A stretch of 64,000 bases of DNA, taken from Lactococcus nasutitermitis. Lineage in GTDB: Bacteria; Bacillota; Bacilli; Lactobacillales; Streptococcaceae. Location: NCBI RefSeq assembly GCF_018403765.1, contig NZ_BOVQ01000006.1:120262-184261 (forward strand). The letters are read 5' to 3'. The notes beneath the pieces are model-generated. The model had not been told where the DNA came from, searched no databases, and saw nothing but the letters and a program-made list of their open reading frames with translations. This document shows, one piece after another, positions 26,822-35,335 of this stretch. Both the position numbers and the translations under genes were made by a program. How positions within the stretch are numbered: the stretch's first letter is position 1; every line of letters starts with the position of its first letter.

Positions 26822-28038
26822 AGGGGTTTTTTAATCTTCACCCAACGATTCGGGTAAGATTGATGATGAATTTTCTAGGAGCGCTGTGTTTCAGTACGGT
26901 CGGTGGCTCAATGACGATTTATTATAATAAATATATGGGCGCAGGTATCACAGGGATTTTACTAATTATTTCGTCCATCATGGTGTTTCTGGTCGGACTT
27001 TATGCGGGACATTTGTCAGATATGCGCGGTCGGCGTCCGATTATGCTCTTTTCAACGTTGGTAACAACGATTGGTGCAGCACTGGCAACTTTTTCAAACT
27101 CAAGTTTTTATTTTAATCCTTGGACGACTTTTTTAGGATTTTTGATATTGAATTTTGGATTTGGATTTTTTAATTCTGCAAGTCAAGCGATGATTGTAGA
27201 TTTGACAACGACTGACAATCGGCGCACGGTTTATAGTATCCAATACTGGATTATCAACTTTGCGATTATGATTGGTTCTGGTTTGTCTGGCTGGTTTTTC
27301 AGAGATTATTTGGTTTGGCTTTTGCTGGCAATCACGATAGAGGAGTTTATCAGTTTTTTGGTGGTGCTTTTCGGGATTGATGAGAGTTTTAATCCCAAGG
27401 AAGTTCATGCAAAAGTAGAAACAAACATTATTAAAGCTTATTTTAGTGTGGCAAAAGATAGTGCTTTTATGTATTATCTGTTTGCTTCGATTTTTATTGC
27501 CATGATTTTTAATCAGGTAGATTATTATTTGCCGGTACATTTGAGTGATAGTTTTAAGGCAACACATTTTCTTGGACTTGAGATTTATGGGCAGCGAATG
27601 TTGACACTTTTCTTGATTATCAATACTTTTGTGATTGTTTTATGTATGAATGCTATGAATAAACTGACGAAAAATTGGTCGCGCCAAACAGGAATTGGAC
27701 TTGGAATTGTGCTACAAGGGACAGGATTTGTGATTGCTTTTTTGGGACATAATTTTACTTGGGAAGTTGTCGCTGCGCTGGTTGCCACTTTTGGTGAGAT
27801 GATTTTGGTGCCATTTTCACAAGCTTTGCGGGCAGACTTGATGGAGGGCGAGAAAGTTGGGACTTATACAGGTGCATTTTCTGTGACACAGCCGATTGCA
27901 TCGGTGATTTCTGGTGTTCTAGTGTCCTTTTCGAGTATTTATGGCAATGATGGAATGGCAATTTTCATGATTGTGATTATTTTACTTGGCGCTCTCCCTG
28001 CGATTAAGGCAATTCGTTTGCATGAAAATTTGGTTTAA
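26818..28038 (+). CDS. MFS transporter (second of a tandem pair)
   Basis: This 406-residue MFS protein has 12 likely membrane segments, with the loop motif GHLSDMRGRRPIM. Its ATG at 26818 overlaps the stop of the paralogous gene and has AGAGGGAG upstream; an earlier in-frame start at 26770 lies inside the first gene. Translational coupling of two homologous MFS proteins may point to a heteromeric or two-substrate system, but this is inference. A strong terminator follows. Confidence 0.88.
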   Translation: MKGFFNLHPTIRVRLMMNFLGALCFSTVGGSMTIYYNKYMGAGITGILLIISSIMVFLVGLYAGHLSDMRGRRPIMLFSTLVTTIGAALATFSNSSFYFNPWTTFLGFLILNFGFGFFNSASQAMIVDLTTTDNRRTVYSIQYWIINFAIMIGSGLSGWFFRDYLVWLLLAITIEEFISFLVVLFGIDESFNPKEVHAKVETNIIKAYFSVAKDSAFMYYLFASIFIAMIFNQVDYYLPVHLSDSFKATHFLGLEIYGQRMLTLFLIINTFVIVLCMNAMNKLTKNWSRQTGIGLGIVLQGTGFVIAFLGHNFTWEVVAALVATFGEMILVPFSQALRADLMEGEKVGTYTGAFSVTQPIASVISGVLVSFSSIYGNDGMAIFMIVIILLGALPAIKAIRLHENLV

Positions 28039-28069
28039 AAAAATGCTCAATCTCTGAGCATTTTTTTTA
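28038..28069 (+). terminator. Terminator after the MFS pair
   Basis: AAAAAATGCTCA pairs with TGAGCATTTTTT, with eight T in all. Confidence 0.9.
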
Positions 28070-28103
28070 GGGTATCTCGAAAAGCAGTTTTCCGAGATGC
28101 CCT

Positions 28104-28745
28104 TTAGTAAATAACAATCAGCAAATCATTGGGATTAAAACTATCTCCTACTTTGAGAGAGGTCGATGTTGTTGTGTCCAAGATTTCTGTTGTGTTTGTT
28201 GTATTATTTGCTGAGCTGTCTTCACTTGCGACGTGAGTAACATTGAGCTTTTTGAGCTGGGCGATGCTTGTAGTGTAATTTTCGTTTAAAAGTCCGTTAG
28301 GAAGTTTGACTGATTGCGCTGTGGTTGATGTGCTGGCTTTTGTTTTTTGCTCTTGCGTCTGTAGTTTGTCATTGACTGTTTTGAGATTTTTGCTCTGTGC
28401 ATTATATTTGCTTTGCAAAATGTTGAGAGATTTTGATACGGCAGCTGATTTTTTATTGAGTGAAGCTAATGTTGCACTGTTTTTCTTGTTAATTGAAGCA
28501 ATCGCGGAGCTATCTTTGCTTTTTTGTGAAGAAAGTAGAGATGAATTTTGTAGCAGATTTTGCTTATAAGTGTTTTGTGCGTTAGCAAGGTTTGAACTGT
28601 CTGCTTTTTTTATGCTAGTTATTTTGTTTAATAATGTACTGTTTTTGCTGGAAAGTGAATGATTTTTATTTGCAGAAAAACCAACGACTACAAGGCTTGT
28701 CAGCAGAAAAACAGAGAGTATTCCAATAATGATTTTCGTTTTCAT
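28104..28745 (-). CDS. Secreted or membrane-anchored Ser/Lys/Asn-rich coiled-coil protein
   Basis: This 213-residue protein has an N-terminal hydrophobic segment (IIIGILSVFLLTSLVVVGFSA) that acts as signal peptide or anchor. The middle (~30-140) is low in complexity, rich in Ser, Lys, Asn and Leu, with heptad-like spacing (SLNILQSKYNAQSKNLKTVN). The end GDSFNPNDLLIVIY is conserved-looking and hydrophobic. I recognise no family. No ribosome binding site is obvious, so the start is less certain. It probably acts on the outer face of the membrane. Confidence 0.65.
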   Translation of the reverse strand: MKTKIIIGILSVFLLTSLVVVGFSANKNHSLSSKNSTLLNKITSIKKADSSNLANAQNTYKQNLLQNSSLLSSQKSKDSSAIASINKKNSATLASLNKKSAAVSKSLNILQSKYNAQSKNLKTVNDKLQTQEQKTKASTSTTAQSVKLPNGLLNENYTTSIAQLKKLNVTHVASEDSSANNTTNTTEILDTTTSTSLKVGDSFNPNDLLIVIY

Positions 28746-28790
28746 AGTGCAACTATATCATTTTTAGAATACGAAGTCAATGTTATTTTG

Positions 28791-29417
28791 TTAAATTGGG
28801 AAAATGACGAAAACCATGACGTCCCAGATAGCGTGAGAGATGACGATTGTGAGGAGATTTCGGTTAAATTTGTAGAGTAATCCCCAGAATATTCCGCAAA
28901 TGAGTGCTGCCATGACGAGCATGAAGTTAAAGCTCCAGATGTGAATGCTGGCATAAATGAGTGTTGCGCTGGCAAATCCGAGCCAAGGTCCCCATTTTTC
29001 AGAAAGTCGTTCCATGACGAAACCGCGCCAGAAGATTTCCTCGGCAGGACCGATGATAAATAGGAGAAGAAGTGCGATGATGACACTATCGCTCCCAGCT
29101 TTTAGCCCATAAATAGCATTGACTTGTGGTGCAGCGAAGTTGAAAAGATGAACAGACAGAAAGTTTCCAATCCAGAAAACAAGCCACATGAACAGTGCTG
29201 AGACAAATCCGATGATAATATCGCGAATGGAGAAGTGAATATTTTTCCAGAATTTATTACCAGAAATGAGGCTGAGAATGATGAGGAGACTTCCGGAAAT
29301 AGTCATCGCCAGCCAAAAATTGATGTGTGTTTTCGTCCAAGGGCTGAACATGATGAACCAGAGAACGGCAGCAGTTAAGATAATGTAGGGAAGTTTAATT
29401 TTATTTGTATTTTGCAT
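28791..29417 (-). CDS. CPBP-family intramembrane metalloprotease (Abi/CAAX-like)
   Basis: This 208-residue protein has six or more hydrophobic segments and the CPBP motifs GPAEEIFWRGFV (motif 1, EExxxR), LIYASIHIWSF (motif 2 His) and ISHAIWDVM (motif 3). In bacteria the family is linked to bacteriocin self-immunity and peptide processing, besides prenyl-protein cleavage in eukaryotes. The only stretch upstream of the ATG is seven bases and then a palindrome copy, with no clear ribosome binding site. Its function here is not tied to any neighbour. Confidence 0.88.
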   Translation of the reverse strand: MQNTNKIKLPYIILTAAVLWFIMFSPWTKTHINFWLAMTISGSLLIILSLISGNKFWKNIHFSIRDIIIGFVSALFMWLVFWIGNFLSVHLFNFAAPQVNAIYGLKAGSDSVIIALLLLFIIGPAEEIFWRGFVMERLSEKWGPWLGFASATLIYASIHIWSFNFMLVMAALICGIFWGLLYKFNRNLLTIVISHAIWDVMVFVIFPI

Positions 29418-29424
29418 GATAATT

Positions 29425-29499
29425 TTTTTGACAGTTCTGTCAAAAATTCTGACAGACTGTTTTTTCTAATTTTGATATTTTTGATAAAGCTATCAAAAA
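29425..29499. repeat. Dispersed GACAG palindrome, copies 10 and 11
   Basis: TTTTTGACAG-TT-CTGTCAAAAA at 29425-29446 is perfect. A variant at 29478-29499, TTTTTGATA-AAGC-TATCAAAAA, has a symmetrical C-to-T and G-to-A change that keeps the palindrome. It overlaps the end of menA. Confidence 0.8.
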
Positions 29500-30392
29500 A
29501 TAATGGCAATGATAATGGCGATAATTAAGGTCAAACTCACGAGGAGTTGAAGCTGAGCAGTTGATTTGTCAAGGTCTTTAATCGCTGAATTATCAGTAGT
29601 TGCCTGATTGACCATTTTTGTATTGCGAATGGCGATAGGCAGAGTAATCAATGACAATAAGCTCCAAATCGGAAGTTGCGCAAGAAGAACAGAGATGACA
29701 ATGACGAGATAAGATAGATAAGTCAAGAGATTATAATAAATAATCGAATTTTTCACGCCGAGAATACTGGCAAATGTATGAACACCAGCATTCGTATCAT
29801 TTTGAATATCGCGCAAATTGTTGGCATGAAGGACATTAACAGTGATGAAAGCAAAATGCACACTGATAAAAAAGAGTGCTCCAGAAAAATGCTGTGTCAT
29901 CACATAATAAGTTCCGCCCATAATTATCGGGCCATAAATCAGAAAAATTAACAAATCACCAAGCGCAATCGCCTTGAATTTGCGATAATATACAGAACCT
30001 AATGTACCAAAAATTCCAATCGCAAGAAGTGGCAGACCAGATTGGCTCACAAGGAAAAGTCCGAGAAGAATACCGAGCGTCGTCATCGTTCGTCCAAAAA
30101 TCAGCACTTGTTTTGGCGAGAAACGTCCGCTAGTCAAGATATCATTGCCGACGACAGCGCCCGCCTTATCCACACCACGTTTGTAGTCGTGATAGTCGCT
30201 TAGCAGATTGCCACCGGCTTGGTAGATAATCGAACCCAAGATAGCAATCAGTCCTAAAGCCCAGCGATTGCTGTATTGAGGCTCTTCGAGGAGGACAAAG
30301 AGAAATGTAAATAAAGTCGGCAAAGCGGTCACAACGAATGACCAAGGGCGCGTGGCAATAAACCAGTCCTTGAAAGTAAGTGTATAAGTCAT
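29493..30392 (-). CDS. menA: 1,4-dihydroxy-2-naphthoate polyprenyltransferase
   Basis: This 299-residue UbiA-superfamily membrane protein has the two Asp-rich motifs NLLSDYHDYKRGVDKAG (near residue 62) and NNLRDIQNDTNAGVHT (near residue 190), which bind the magnesium-prenyl diphosphate. It attaches the isoprenoid tail to 1,4-dihydroxy-2-naphthoate in menaquinone synthesis. The length and about eight membrane segments fit MenA. AAAAAGGA lies six bases before the ATG. No other men genes are in the window. Confidence 0.92.
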   Translation of the reverse strand: MTYTLTFKDWFIATRPWSFVVTALPTLFTFLFVLLEEPQYSNRWALGLIAILGSIIYQAGGNLLSDYHDYKRGVDKAGAVVGNDILTSGRFSPKQVLIFGRTMTTLGILLGLFLVSQSGLPLLAIGIFGTLGSVYYRKFKAIALGDLLIFLIYGPIIMGGTYYVMTQHFSGALFFISVHFAFITVNVLHANNLRDIQNDTNAGVHTFASILGVKNSIIYYNLLTYLSYLVIVISVLLAQLPIWSLLSLITLPIAIRNTKMVNQATTDNSAIKDLDKSTAQLQLLVSLTLIIAIIIAIIF

Positions 30393-30518
30393 AATTTCCT
30401 TTTTGAAAGAGTTTTTACTTGTTAAATTATATCAAAAAATAAGACGTATCAGAAAGATATTATCTCACAGAATATTTTGAGCAAAAGAGGGGAGAGCAGA
30501 TGATTTTGGGAGATTTTG

Positions 30519-30536
30519 TGGTAAAATAAGACTATG
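30519..30536 (+). promoter_or_regulatory. Extended -10 promoter close to the rsmD start
   Basis: TGGTAAAAT at 30519-30527 ends six bases before the ATG at 30534, which would give a transcript starting at or next to the start codon. No ribosome binding site lies within 20 bases. Confidence 0.45.
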
Positions 30537-31073
30537 AGAGTTGTATCAGGAAATTATGGCGGACGTCCGCTAAAAACCTTGCCAGGAAAGACAACGCGAC
30601 CTACGACAGATAAAGTCAAAGGGGCGATTTTTAACATGATTGGGCCTTATTTTGATGGTGGACTGGTGCTGGATTTATTTGCTGGCTCTGGTTCTTTGTC
30701 GATTGAGGCAGTATCGCGTGGAATGGATGAAGCAGTCTTGGTTGAGCGGGACAGGCAGGCGCAAGCGATTATTTTGGAAAATATTCAGATGACCAAAGAA
30801 GCAGAGAAATTTGAATTGATGAAAATGTCTGCTGAAAAGGTTTTGACAATGTTGTCAAAAAAGTTTGATTTGATTTTGCTCGACCCGCCTTACGCAAAAG
30901 AACAGATTGAGAAAAATTTATTGATAATGCAGGAACGAGAACTCTTGTCAGCAACTGTGACAGTCGTCTGTGAGACAGATAAATCTGTCGAATTATCAGA
31001 AACGATTGGCAATTTACATTTAGTGAAGCAGAAAATCTATGGTATCTCGAAAATTTCAATTTATGAGTTTTGA
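30534..31073 (+). CDS. rsmD: 16S rRNA (guanine(966)-N(2))-methyltransferase
   Basis: This 179-residue SAM-dependent methyltransferase starts MRVVSGNYGGRPLKTLPGK, typical of RsmD. It has VLDLFAGSGSLSIEAVSRG (SAM motif I) and the catalytic N6/N2-methyltransferase motif LILLDPPYA. It methylates G966 of 16S rRNA in the 30S subunit. Downstream coaD and the PDZ-Lon gene are on the same strand, the order rsmD-coaD-ylbL-type known from other Firmicutes. There is no ribosome binding site, which together with the near -10 box suggests a leaderless message. A palindrome copy lies inside the gene at 30841. Confidence 0.93.
   Translation: MRVVSGNYGGRPLKTLPGKTTRPTTDKVKGAIFNMIGPYFDGGLVLDLFAGSGSLSIEAVSRGMDEAVLVERDRQAQAIILENIQMTKEAEKFELMKMSAEKVLTMLSKKFDLILLDPPYAKEQIEKNLLIMQERELLSATVTVVCETDKSVELSETIGNLHLVKQKIYGISKISIYEF
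30841..30860. repeat. Dispersed GACAG palindrome, copy 12 (in rsmD)
   Basis: TTTTGACAATGTTGTCAAAA inside the rsmD coding sequence. Confidence 0.7.
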
Positions 31074-31119
31074 TATAGGATAGTCGTTGCGAGCTTGCTC
31101 GTTTACGAATATGCTAGGA

Positions 31120-31182
31120 TTTTTGACAGTTCTGTCAAAAACGCTAAAATAGGGAAAATATTTTTGACGAAACTGTCAAAAA
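31120..31182. repeat. Dispersed GACAG palindrome, copies 13 and 14
   Basis: TTTTTGACAG-TT-CTGTCAAAAA at 31120-31141 and TTTTTGACG-AAAC-TGTCAAAAA at 31161-31182, both in the rsmD-coaD gap. Confidence 0.85.
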
Positions 31183-31203
31183 CTTTATGACGAAAGAAAA
31201 AAT

Positions 31204-31698
31204 ATGACAGAAAAAATTGCTTTATTTACGGGGACATTTGACCCGCTGACAAATGGACATTTGGATATTATTATCCGCGCAGCAGCGCTTTTTGACAGAC
31301 TCTATGTTGGTATTTTCAAAAATGACCAAAAAAATCCCCTTTTTTCAACGGCTGAACGTGTCAAAATGCTCAATGATACGCTAGAAAATTTGACAGAACT
31401 GTCAAATGTCAGAGTCATCACACACGAGCGAGAATTGACAGTCAACATTGCCAAAAAACTTGGAGTGACAACACTTGTGCGTTCCATCAGAAATTCGACA
31501 GACTTAGAATACGAAAAAAATATGTTCTATTTCAATCATGAAATGACAGGGATTGAAACCGTCATTCTCCTAGCAAAACCAGAGTTAGAACCACTCAACT
31601 CTACCAGAATGCGCGAACTCACCAGCCTCGGTCAAGATGTCTCCCAATGGGTGCCAAAAAACATAGCTGAAGCCATCAAAAATAGGAAAAAAGTATGA
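31204..31698 (+). CDS. coaD: Phosphopantetheine adenylyltransferase
   Basis: This 164-residue enzyme has the nucleotidyltransferase HxGH-type motif [15 protein letters not shown] at the start and the C-terminal [19 protein letters not shown] with the ISST/R region. It transfers AMP to 4'-phosphopantetheine in coenzyme A synthesis, the fourth step, and acts as a hexamer. The other CoA genes coaB and coaC lie 17 kb away in this window. The stop overlaps the next start (ATGA). Confidence 0.95.
   Translation: MTEKIALFTGTFDPLTNGHLDIIIRAAALFDRLYVGIFKNDQKNPLFSTAERVKMLNDTLENLTELSNVRVITHERELTVNIAKKLGVTTLVRSIRNSTDLEYEKNMFYFNHEMTGIETVILLAKPELEPLNSTRMRELTSLGQDVSQWVPKNIAEAIKNRKKV
31388..31407. repeat. 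Dispersed GACAG palindrome, copy 15 (in coaD)
   Basis: ATTTGACAGAACTGTCAAAT; the end bases changed symmetrically (A...T) so the palindrome is kept. Confidence 0.75.
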
Positions 31699-32738
31699 AA
31701 GAAAATAAGAAAAAACGCAGCCTGATAAAGACACTTGCCCTGATTTTAATTCCAGTCCTTATCGTTATTGCCCTCGTTGTCCCTACAAATTATTACCTCG
31801 AAGTTCCCGGCACGACACAAGCGCTCAACACGATGGTAAAAGTCGAAGGACACAAAGATACATCTAAAGGAAATTTCTTTCTCACGACAGTTGAGATTGT
31901 GCGGGCGAACGCATTGATGATGATTTATGCTCAGTTCAATCACTTTGCAACGATTTATAGTGCGCAAGATTTGACGGGCGGCTTGTCAAATTCACAGTAC
32001 AATCTTGTCAATCAATTTTATATGCAAACAGCGCAGAACACAGCTGTGTATCAAGCATTTAAATTGGCAAATAAACCCTACAAAATGGAATACGACGGTG
32101 TATATGTGATGCAAGTCACAAAAAACTCCACATTTGCCAATAAACTCCAAATCGCAGATACGATTACAGCAGTCAACGGCAAACATTTTACTTCCTCAAA
32201 AGAAATGATTGCTTATGTTGCCAGCCAAAAAGTTGGAGAAGCTGTCACACTCAACGTCACACGCATTGACGGCAAAAAGCACACAGCAACAGGAAAATTC
32301 ATCAAACTTTCAAACGGCAAAACAGGAATTGGAATCGAACTTGTGGACCACACAAACGTGATAACCACCCCCAAAGTCACGATAGATGCAGGCAGTATCG
32401 GTGGACCAAGTGCTGGCATGATGTTCACACTCGAAACTTACACCCAGCTCACAGGCAAAAATCTCCGTCAAGGCAGAGAAATCGCCGGCACAGGGACAAT
32501 AAATGACGACGGCACAATTGGACAAATCGGTGGCGTTGACAAAAAAATCGTCACCGCCAGCAATCAAGGTGCAAAAATCTTCCTCGTCCCAGACAGCGGC
32601 AGCAAAAAGCTAGCAGACAACAACTACCTCGCCGCCAAAGCCGCAGGAAAGAAAATCCACACAAAAATGAAAATTATCCCCGTCAAAACTATCCAAGATG
32701 CCGTGACATATCTTGAAACTGGGAAGGTTGATGATTAA
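31695..32738 (+). CDS. PDZ domain-containing Lon-like serine protease (YlbL/SepM type)
   Basis: This 347-residue protein starts with a basic N-terminus and one membrane segment ([20 protein letters not shown]). The PDZ domain covers about residues 120-200 ([20 protein letters not shown]...). The C-terminal Lon-type protease domain has the Ser in [12 protein letters not shown] and the Lys in [10 protein letters not shown]. Family members such as streptococcal SepM trim signalling peptides outside the cell. Here it lies next to a short hydrophobic peptide gene, whose product could be a substrate; that is inference. ATGA overlap with coaD. Confidence 0.9.
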   Translation: MKENKKKRSLIKTLALILIPVLIVIALVVPTNYYLEVPGTTQALNTMVKVEGHKDTSKGNFFLTTVEIVRANALMMIYAQFNHFATIYSAQDLTGGLSNSQYNLVNQFYMQTAQNTAVYQAFKLANKPYKMEYDGVYVMQVTKNSTFANKLQIADTITAVNGKHFTSSKEMIAYVASQKVGEAVTLNVTRIDGKKHTATGKFIKLSNGKTGIGIELVDHTNVITTPKVTIDAGSIGGPSAGMMFTLETYTQLTGKNLRQGREIAGTGTINDDGTIGQIGGVDKKIVTASNQGAKIFLVPDSGSKKLADNNYLAAKAAGKKIHTKMKIIPVKTIQDAVTYLETGKVDD

Positions 32739-32741
32739 AAG

Positions 32742-32773
32742 AAAAGCCAGCTATAAATGATAGCAGGCTTTTT
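32742..32773. terminator. Bidirectional terminator between the protease and shp genes
   Basis: AAAGCC-AGCTAT and ATAGC-AGGCTTT pair around AAATG. Both strands present T-rich ends for the converging transcripts. Confidence 0.65.
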
Positions 32774-32775
32774 CA

Positions 32776-32871
32776 TTATTTAAGCAGTGTTGGCAGAATA
32801 GCAGCGAATTTTGAAATGATAATAATATCAAATGCTAAAAAAATTATCCACTTTAATTTAGATTTTTTCAT
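32776..32871 (-). CDS. SHP-type short hydrophobic pheromone precursor
   Basis: This 31-codon gene starts MKKSKLKWIIFLAFDIIIIS and ends with KFAAILPTLLK. The basic start, hydrophobic body and Asp followed by an isoleucine run (DIIII) match short hydrophobic peptide precursors of streptococci, which carry DIIIIVGG-like ends. Here the C-terminus extends beyond that and differs. AAAGAGG lies six bases before the ATG. It is divergent from and only about 100 bases from the Rgg gene at 32971, the usual arrangement for shp-rgg pairs. Such peptides are exported, trimmed and re-imported by an oligopeptide permease to act on Rgg. The exact mature form is not visible. Confidence 0.7.
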   Translation of the reverse strand: MKKSKLKWIIFLAFDIIIISKFAAILPTLLK

Positions 32872-32891
32872 AAAGAGCCTCTTTCTAATTT

Positions 32892-32920
32892 TTTACATTT
32901 CCCCTTATAAATTGTATAAT
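32892..32920 (+). promoter_or_regulatory. Promoter of the second rgg gene
   Basis: TTTACA (32892-32897) and TATAAT (32915-32920) are 17 bases apart. The promoter of the paralogous rgg at 46998 has the same two boxes and the same spacing. Confidence 0.7.
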
Positions 32921-32970
32921 AAATTAGAGATAAATTGAAATTTTTCGAATATAAGAAAAAAGGAAACGAA

Positions 32971-33840
32971 ATGAAGAAAGAAAATGGAATAAATGAAAAG
33001 ATTGGAGAAACGGTTGGCTTGATTAGACAAGCAAAGCATCTGAAACTTAGAGAAGTGACGAAAGGACAGTTTTCAGAGTCACAACTTTCAAAGTTTGAAA
33101 ATGGCGAGACAGATATTACCGTTAGCAAATTTTTTGATGTTTTAGAAAACTCAAATACCTATCTGGATGAGTTTCAGCAGATTTATAATGAATACGTATC
33201 AAATGAAGAAGAAATTCTGCAAAAAAAACTTGCAGAACTCTATGCTAAAAAAGATATTAAGGGTATCAAAGAAATTTTGGATTTTTGGGAGACAAAAATC
33301 CAAGAAAATCCAGAACACAAATTCTATAAACTGAATAAGACAGTTTTAAAAATTATTCTTGCAATGGCTCAAAATTCAAAACCATTTGAAGAAGATATTG
33401 ACTTTTTGATGACTTATCTGGACTCTGTCAGTGATTGGGGACGCTATGAAATCTGGATTTTTGGAAATTGTTTACGTTTTTTTGATAATAATGCTTTAAA
33501 AAATTATGGACTACTCATTTTAGGAAAAACAGAATTTTATAGTTCTATTCACCTTAATCAGCAAATGGTTATTCGTACATTTTTAAATTTGATTGACACT
33601 TTTTTACGTCATGGCAATCTCGTACTCGCGCTAAAATACATCAATCATCTTGATAAAATGACAATTAAAATTGATTTCTTCTATGAAAAAATTATTCTCA
33701 ATTATCATAAAGCTCATTATCGGACACTTCAAAATCAAAAATCTGGTATTGAAGAAATGAAAAAATGTGCCAGCACTCTTGAACAATATGGTTACAGAGA
33801 AGAAGCTCAAGCACTTTATCAAGAAATCGAAAATTTATAA
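32971..33840 (+). CDS. Rgg-family transcriptional regulator (second; SHP-linked)
   Basis: This 289-residue protein has an N-terminal helix-turn-helix (IGETVGLIRQAKHLKLREVT ... SESQLSKFENGETDITV) and a C-terminal alpha-helical peptide-binding region. It is closely similar along its length to the Rgg encoded at 46141-46998: SFSES-type turn, FLMTYLDSVSDWGRYEIWIF versus FLMDYLESVDEWGRYELWIF. The start at 32971 follows AAAAGGA at a spacing of seven; an earlier start at 32935 has none. Its likely ligand is the divergent SHP peptide and its likely targets are the shp promoter and the RiPP operon that begins at about 34001; both are inferences from position. Confidence 0.88.
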   Translation: MKKENGINEKIGETVGLIRQAKHLKLREVTKGQFSESQLSKFENGETDITVSKFFDVLENSNTYLDEFQQIYNEYVSNEEEILQKKLAELYAKKDIKGIKEILDFWETKIQENPEHKFYKLNKTVLKIILAMAQNSKPFEEDIDFLMTYLDSVSDWGRYEIWIFGNCLRFFDNNALKNYGLLILGKTEFYSSIHLNQQMVIRTFLNLIDTFLRHGNLVLALKYINHLDKMTIKIDFFYEKIILNYHKAHYRTLQNQKSGIEEMKKCASTLEQYGYREEAQALYQEIENL

Positions 33841-34000
33841 GTGATTTTCATATATTCAAAAAATTTTTTAGACAAACTTAAATAATGGTTTAATAAGTAT
33901 ATCAATAGAGGAAAGCAATAAAGTTCTAATTTGTATTTACCTTGAACTTCTAATTTATGATTTTTAAGGAAAAATTTGATATTATCCGAAAGGTTAGGTT
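33841..34000 (+). promoter_or_regulatory. Upstream region of the radical SAM RiPP operon
   Basis: No gene. A possible promoter is TAGACA followed after 17 bases by an A/T-rich -10-like stretch near 33895, but it departs from consensus, as expected for an Rgg-activated promoter. I could not define an operator. AAAGG precedes the ATG at 34001. Confidence 0.35.
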
Positions 34001-34272
34001 ATGAATAAAAAGTTTTACTACTCGCCCCATCTTGCTTGGCAGATTGAACCTAAGACTCAAGTAGTTTATATCTTAGATAAAAAAACAATAAAATGACGCT
34101 CTTAGAGGATTCGGCAAAAGAAATGTGGATGCTTATTTCTAAAAATCGAACATTACGCATAATTGTTGAAGAACTCACAAAATTATATGAAGTTGATAAA
34201 GAAGAGTTACAAGATGAAGTAAGTGATTTTATTGCAAATCTTTTGGGTAAAGGACTCATTTATGAACTCTGA
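34001..34272 (+). CDS. PqqD-like RiPP recognition element protein, interrupted by a one-base shift
   Basis: The first segment (34001-34096) encodes 31 residues, with SPHLAWQIEPKTQVVYILDK. The second (34093-34272) encodes 59 residues, with MTLLEDSAKEMWMLISKNRT and a C-terminal GKGLIYEL. Joined, they have the length and pattern of a PqqD-type protein: strand hairpin, then LEDSAKEMW, then three helices. The two frames differ by -1. An A7 run at 34079-34085 lies at the join; with eight A the frame would be continuous and read DKKNNKMTLL. The second part starts with ATG in an ATGA overlap but has no ribosome binding site. This may be a sequencing error in a homopolymer, slippage, or an inactivating mutation. 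PqqD-like proteins bind precursor leader peptides and present them to radical SAM enzymes. The stop overlaps the next start by 11 bases. Confidence 0.65.
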
Positions 34273-35311
34273 ATTTATGAAGAAAGACCTTTATGAGCTG
34301 GCTTCAGAAAATAAGACTTTACTTTCGGCTACTATTGAATTAACAACACGTTGTAATTGGAGATGTAAGCATTGCTATATTCCTGAATATACACAAAAAG
34401 GACTAAGTGCGAAAGAACTTGATAAATTATTTGATGATTTGAGGAGAATGGGAACTTTTGAATTAGTTTTCACAGGCGGAGAAATTTTTATGAGAAAAGA
34501 TGCCATGGAAATTATTGAGAATGCGCGTGCCCATTTCTTTGATGTGAAACTTTTTACTAATGTTTCTTTGTTGGACGAAGAAAAGATAAAAAGACTTGCA
34601 AAAATTCATATTTCTCAAATATCTTGTACTTTATTTTCTTTGCAAGAAGAAATTCATGATCATATTACTACTGTAAAAGGCTCGCTTCATGCAACCTTGA
34701 AAAACTTAGCACTATTGAAAAAATATGGTATAAGTGTTGAAGTTAAACAGATACTTATGAACATCAACCAAGATTGCTTGGAAGAAATAGTTGCATATTG
34801 TTCTGAATCGGGTTTTAAGCATTTAGCGACAACAAATATTTTTTATCAAACAGATGGTCAGACAAAACCAGCTAATTATAGAGTTGATAATAATTATTTA
34901 CAAGATAAGTTAGTTCAAATTGATGAAATTAGAAATTTTATGTGTTTCTCAAAAAATGACAGTATGTACGTATGTAATGCAACTCGCTGTTCATGTACTA
35001 TTGAAGCAAATGGAAACTATCTTGCGTGTAATAATTTAAATCTGCCTTTAGATAACATTCTAGATACGTCTATACATGATATTTGGAAAGATAATGTTGT
35101 GTTACAGAAAATTCAAGCTAAAAAACAAAAAGATTTAGGATTTTGTAATGCTTGTTCTGTTAAGGAATATTGCGCACGTTGTAGCAGAATTGCATTATTG
35201 GAAGATAAGGATTTATGGGGGTGTTCTACTTCGTCAAAAATACTTGCAAAGGTAAGGTTTGACAATAAAGATAAGTATGACAACCTAGAAAAAATAAATC
35301 ACCTTTGTTAA
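34262..35311 (+). CDS. Radical SAM-SPASM peptide-modifying enzyme (first)
   Basis: This 349-residue protein has the radical SAM motif C31-x3-C35-x2-C38 (RCNWRCKHCY), then LVFTGGEIF. The C-terminal SPASM-type region has many cysteines: CNATRCSCTIEANGNYLACN and FCNACSVKEYCARC, ending in WGCSTSS. These bind auxiliary iron-sulfur clusters. Such enzymes make thioether or carbon-carbon crosslinks in peptides. The start at 34262 follows AAAGGA at seven bases. It is clearly homologous to the second enzyme at 35515, and the precursor gene lies between the two. The exact crosslink cannot be predicted. Confidence 0.9.
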   Translation: MNSEFMKKDLYELASENKTLLSATIELTTRCNWRCKHCYIPEYTQKGLSAKELDKLFDDLRRMGTFELVFTGGEIFMRKDAMEIIENARAHFFDVKLFTNVSLLDEEKIKRLAKIHISQISCTLFSLQEEIHDHITTVKGSLHATLKNLALLKKYGISVEVKQILMNINQDCLEEIVAYCSESGFKHLATTNIFYQTDGQTKPANYRVDNNYLQDKLVQIDEIRNFMCFSKNDSMYVCNATRCSCTIEANGNYLACNNLNLPLDNILDTSIHDIWKDNVVLQKIQAKKQKDLGFCNACSVKEYCARCSRIALLEDKDLWGCSTSSKILAKVRFDNKDKYDNLEKINHLC

Positions 35312-35335
35312 AAAGGTACAATAGAAAGAGGTTAA

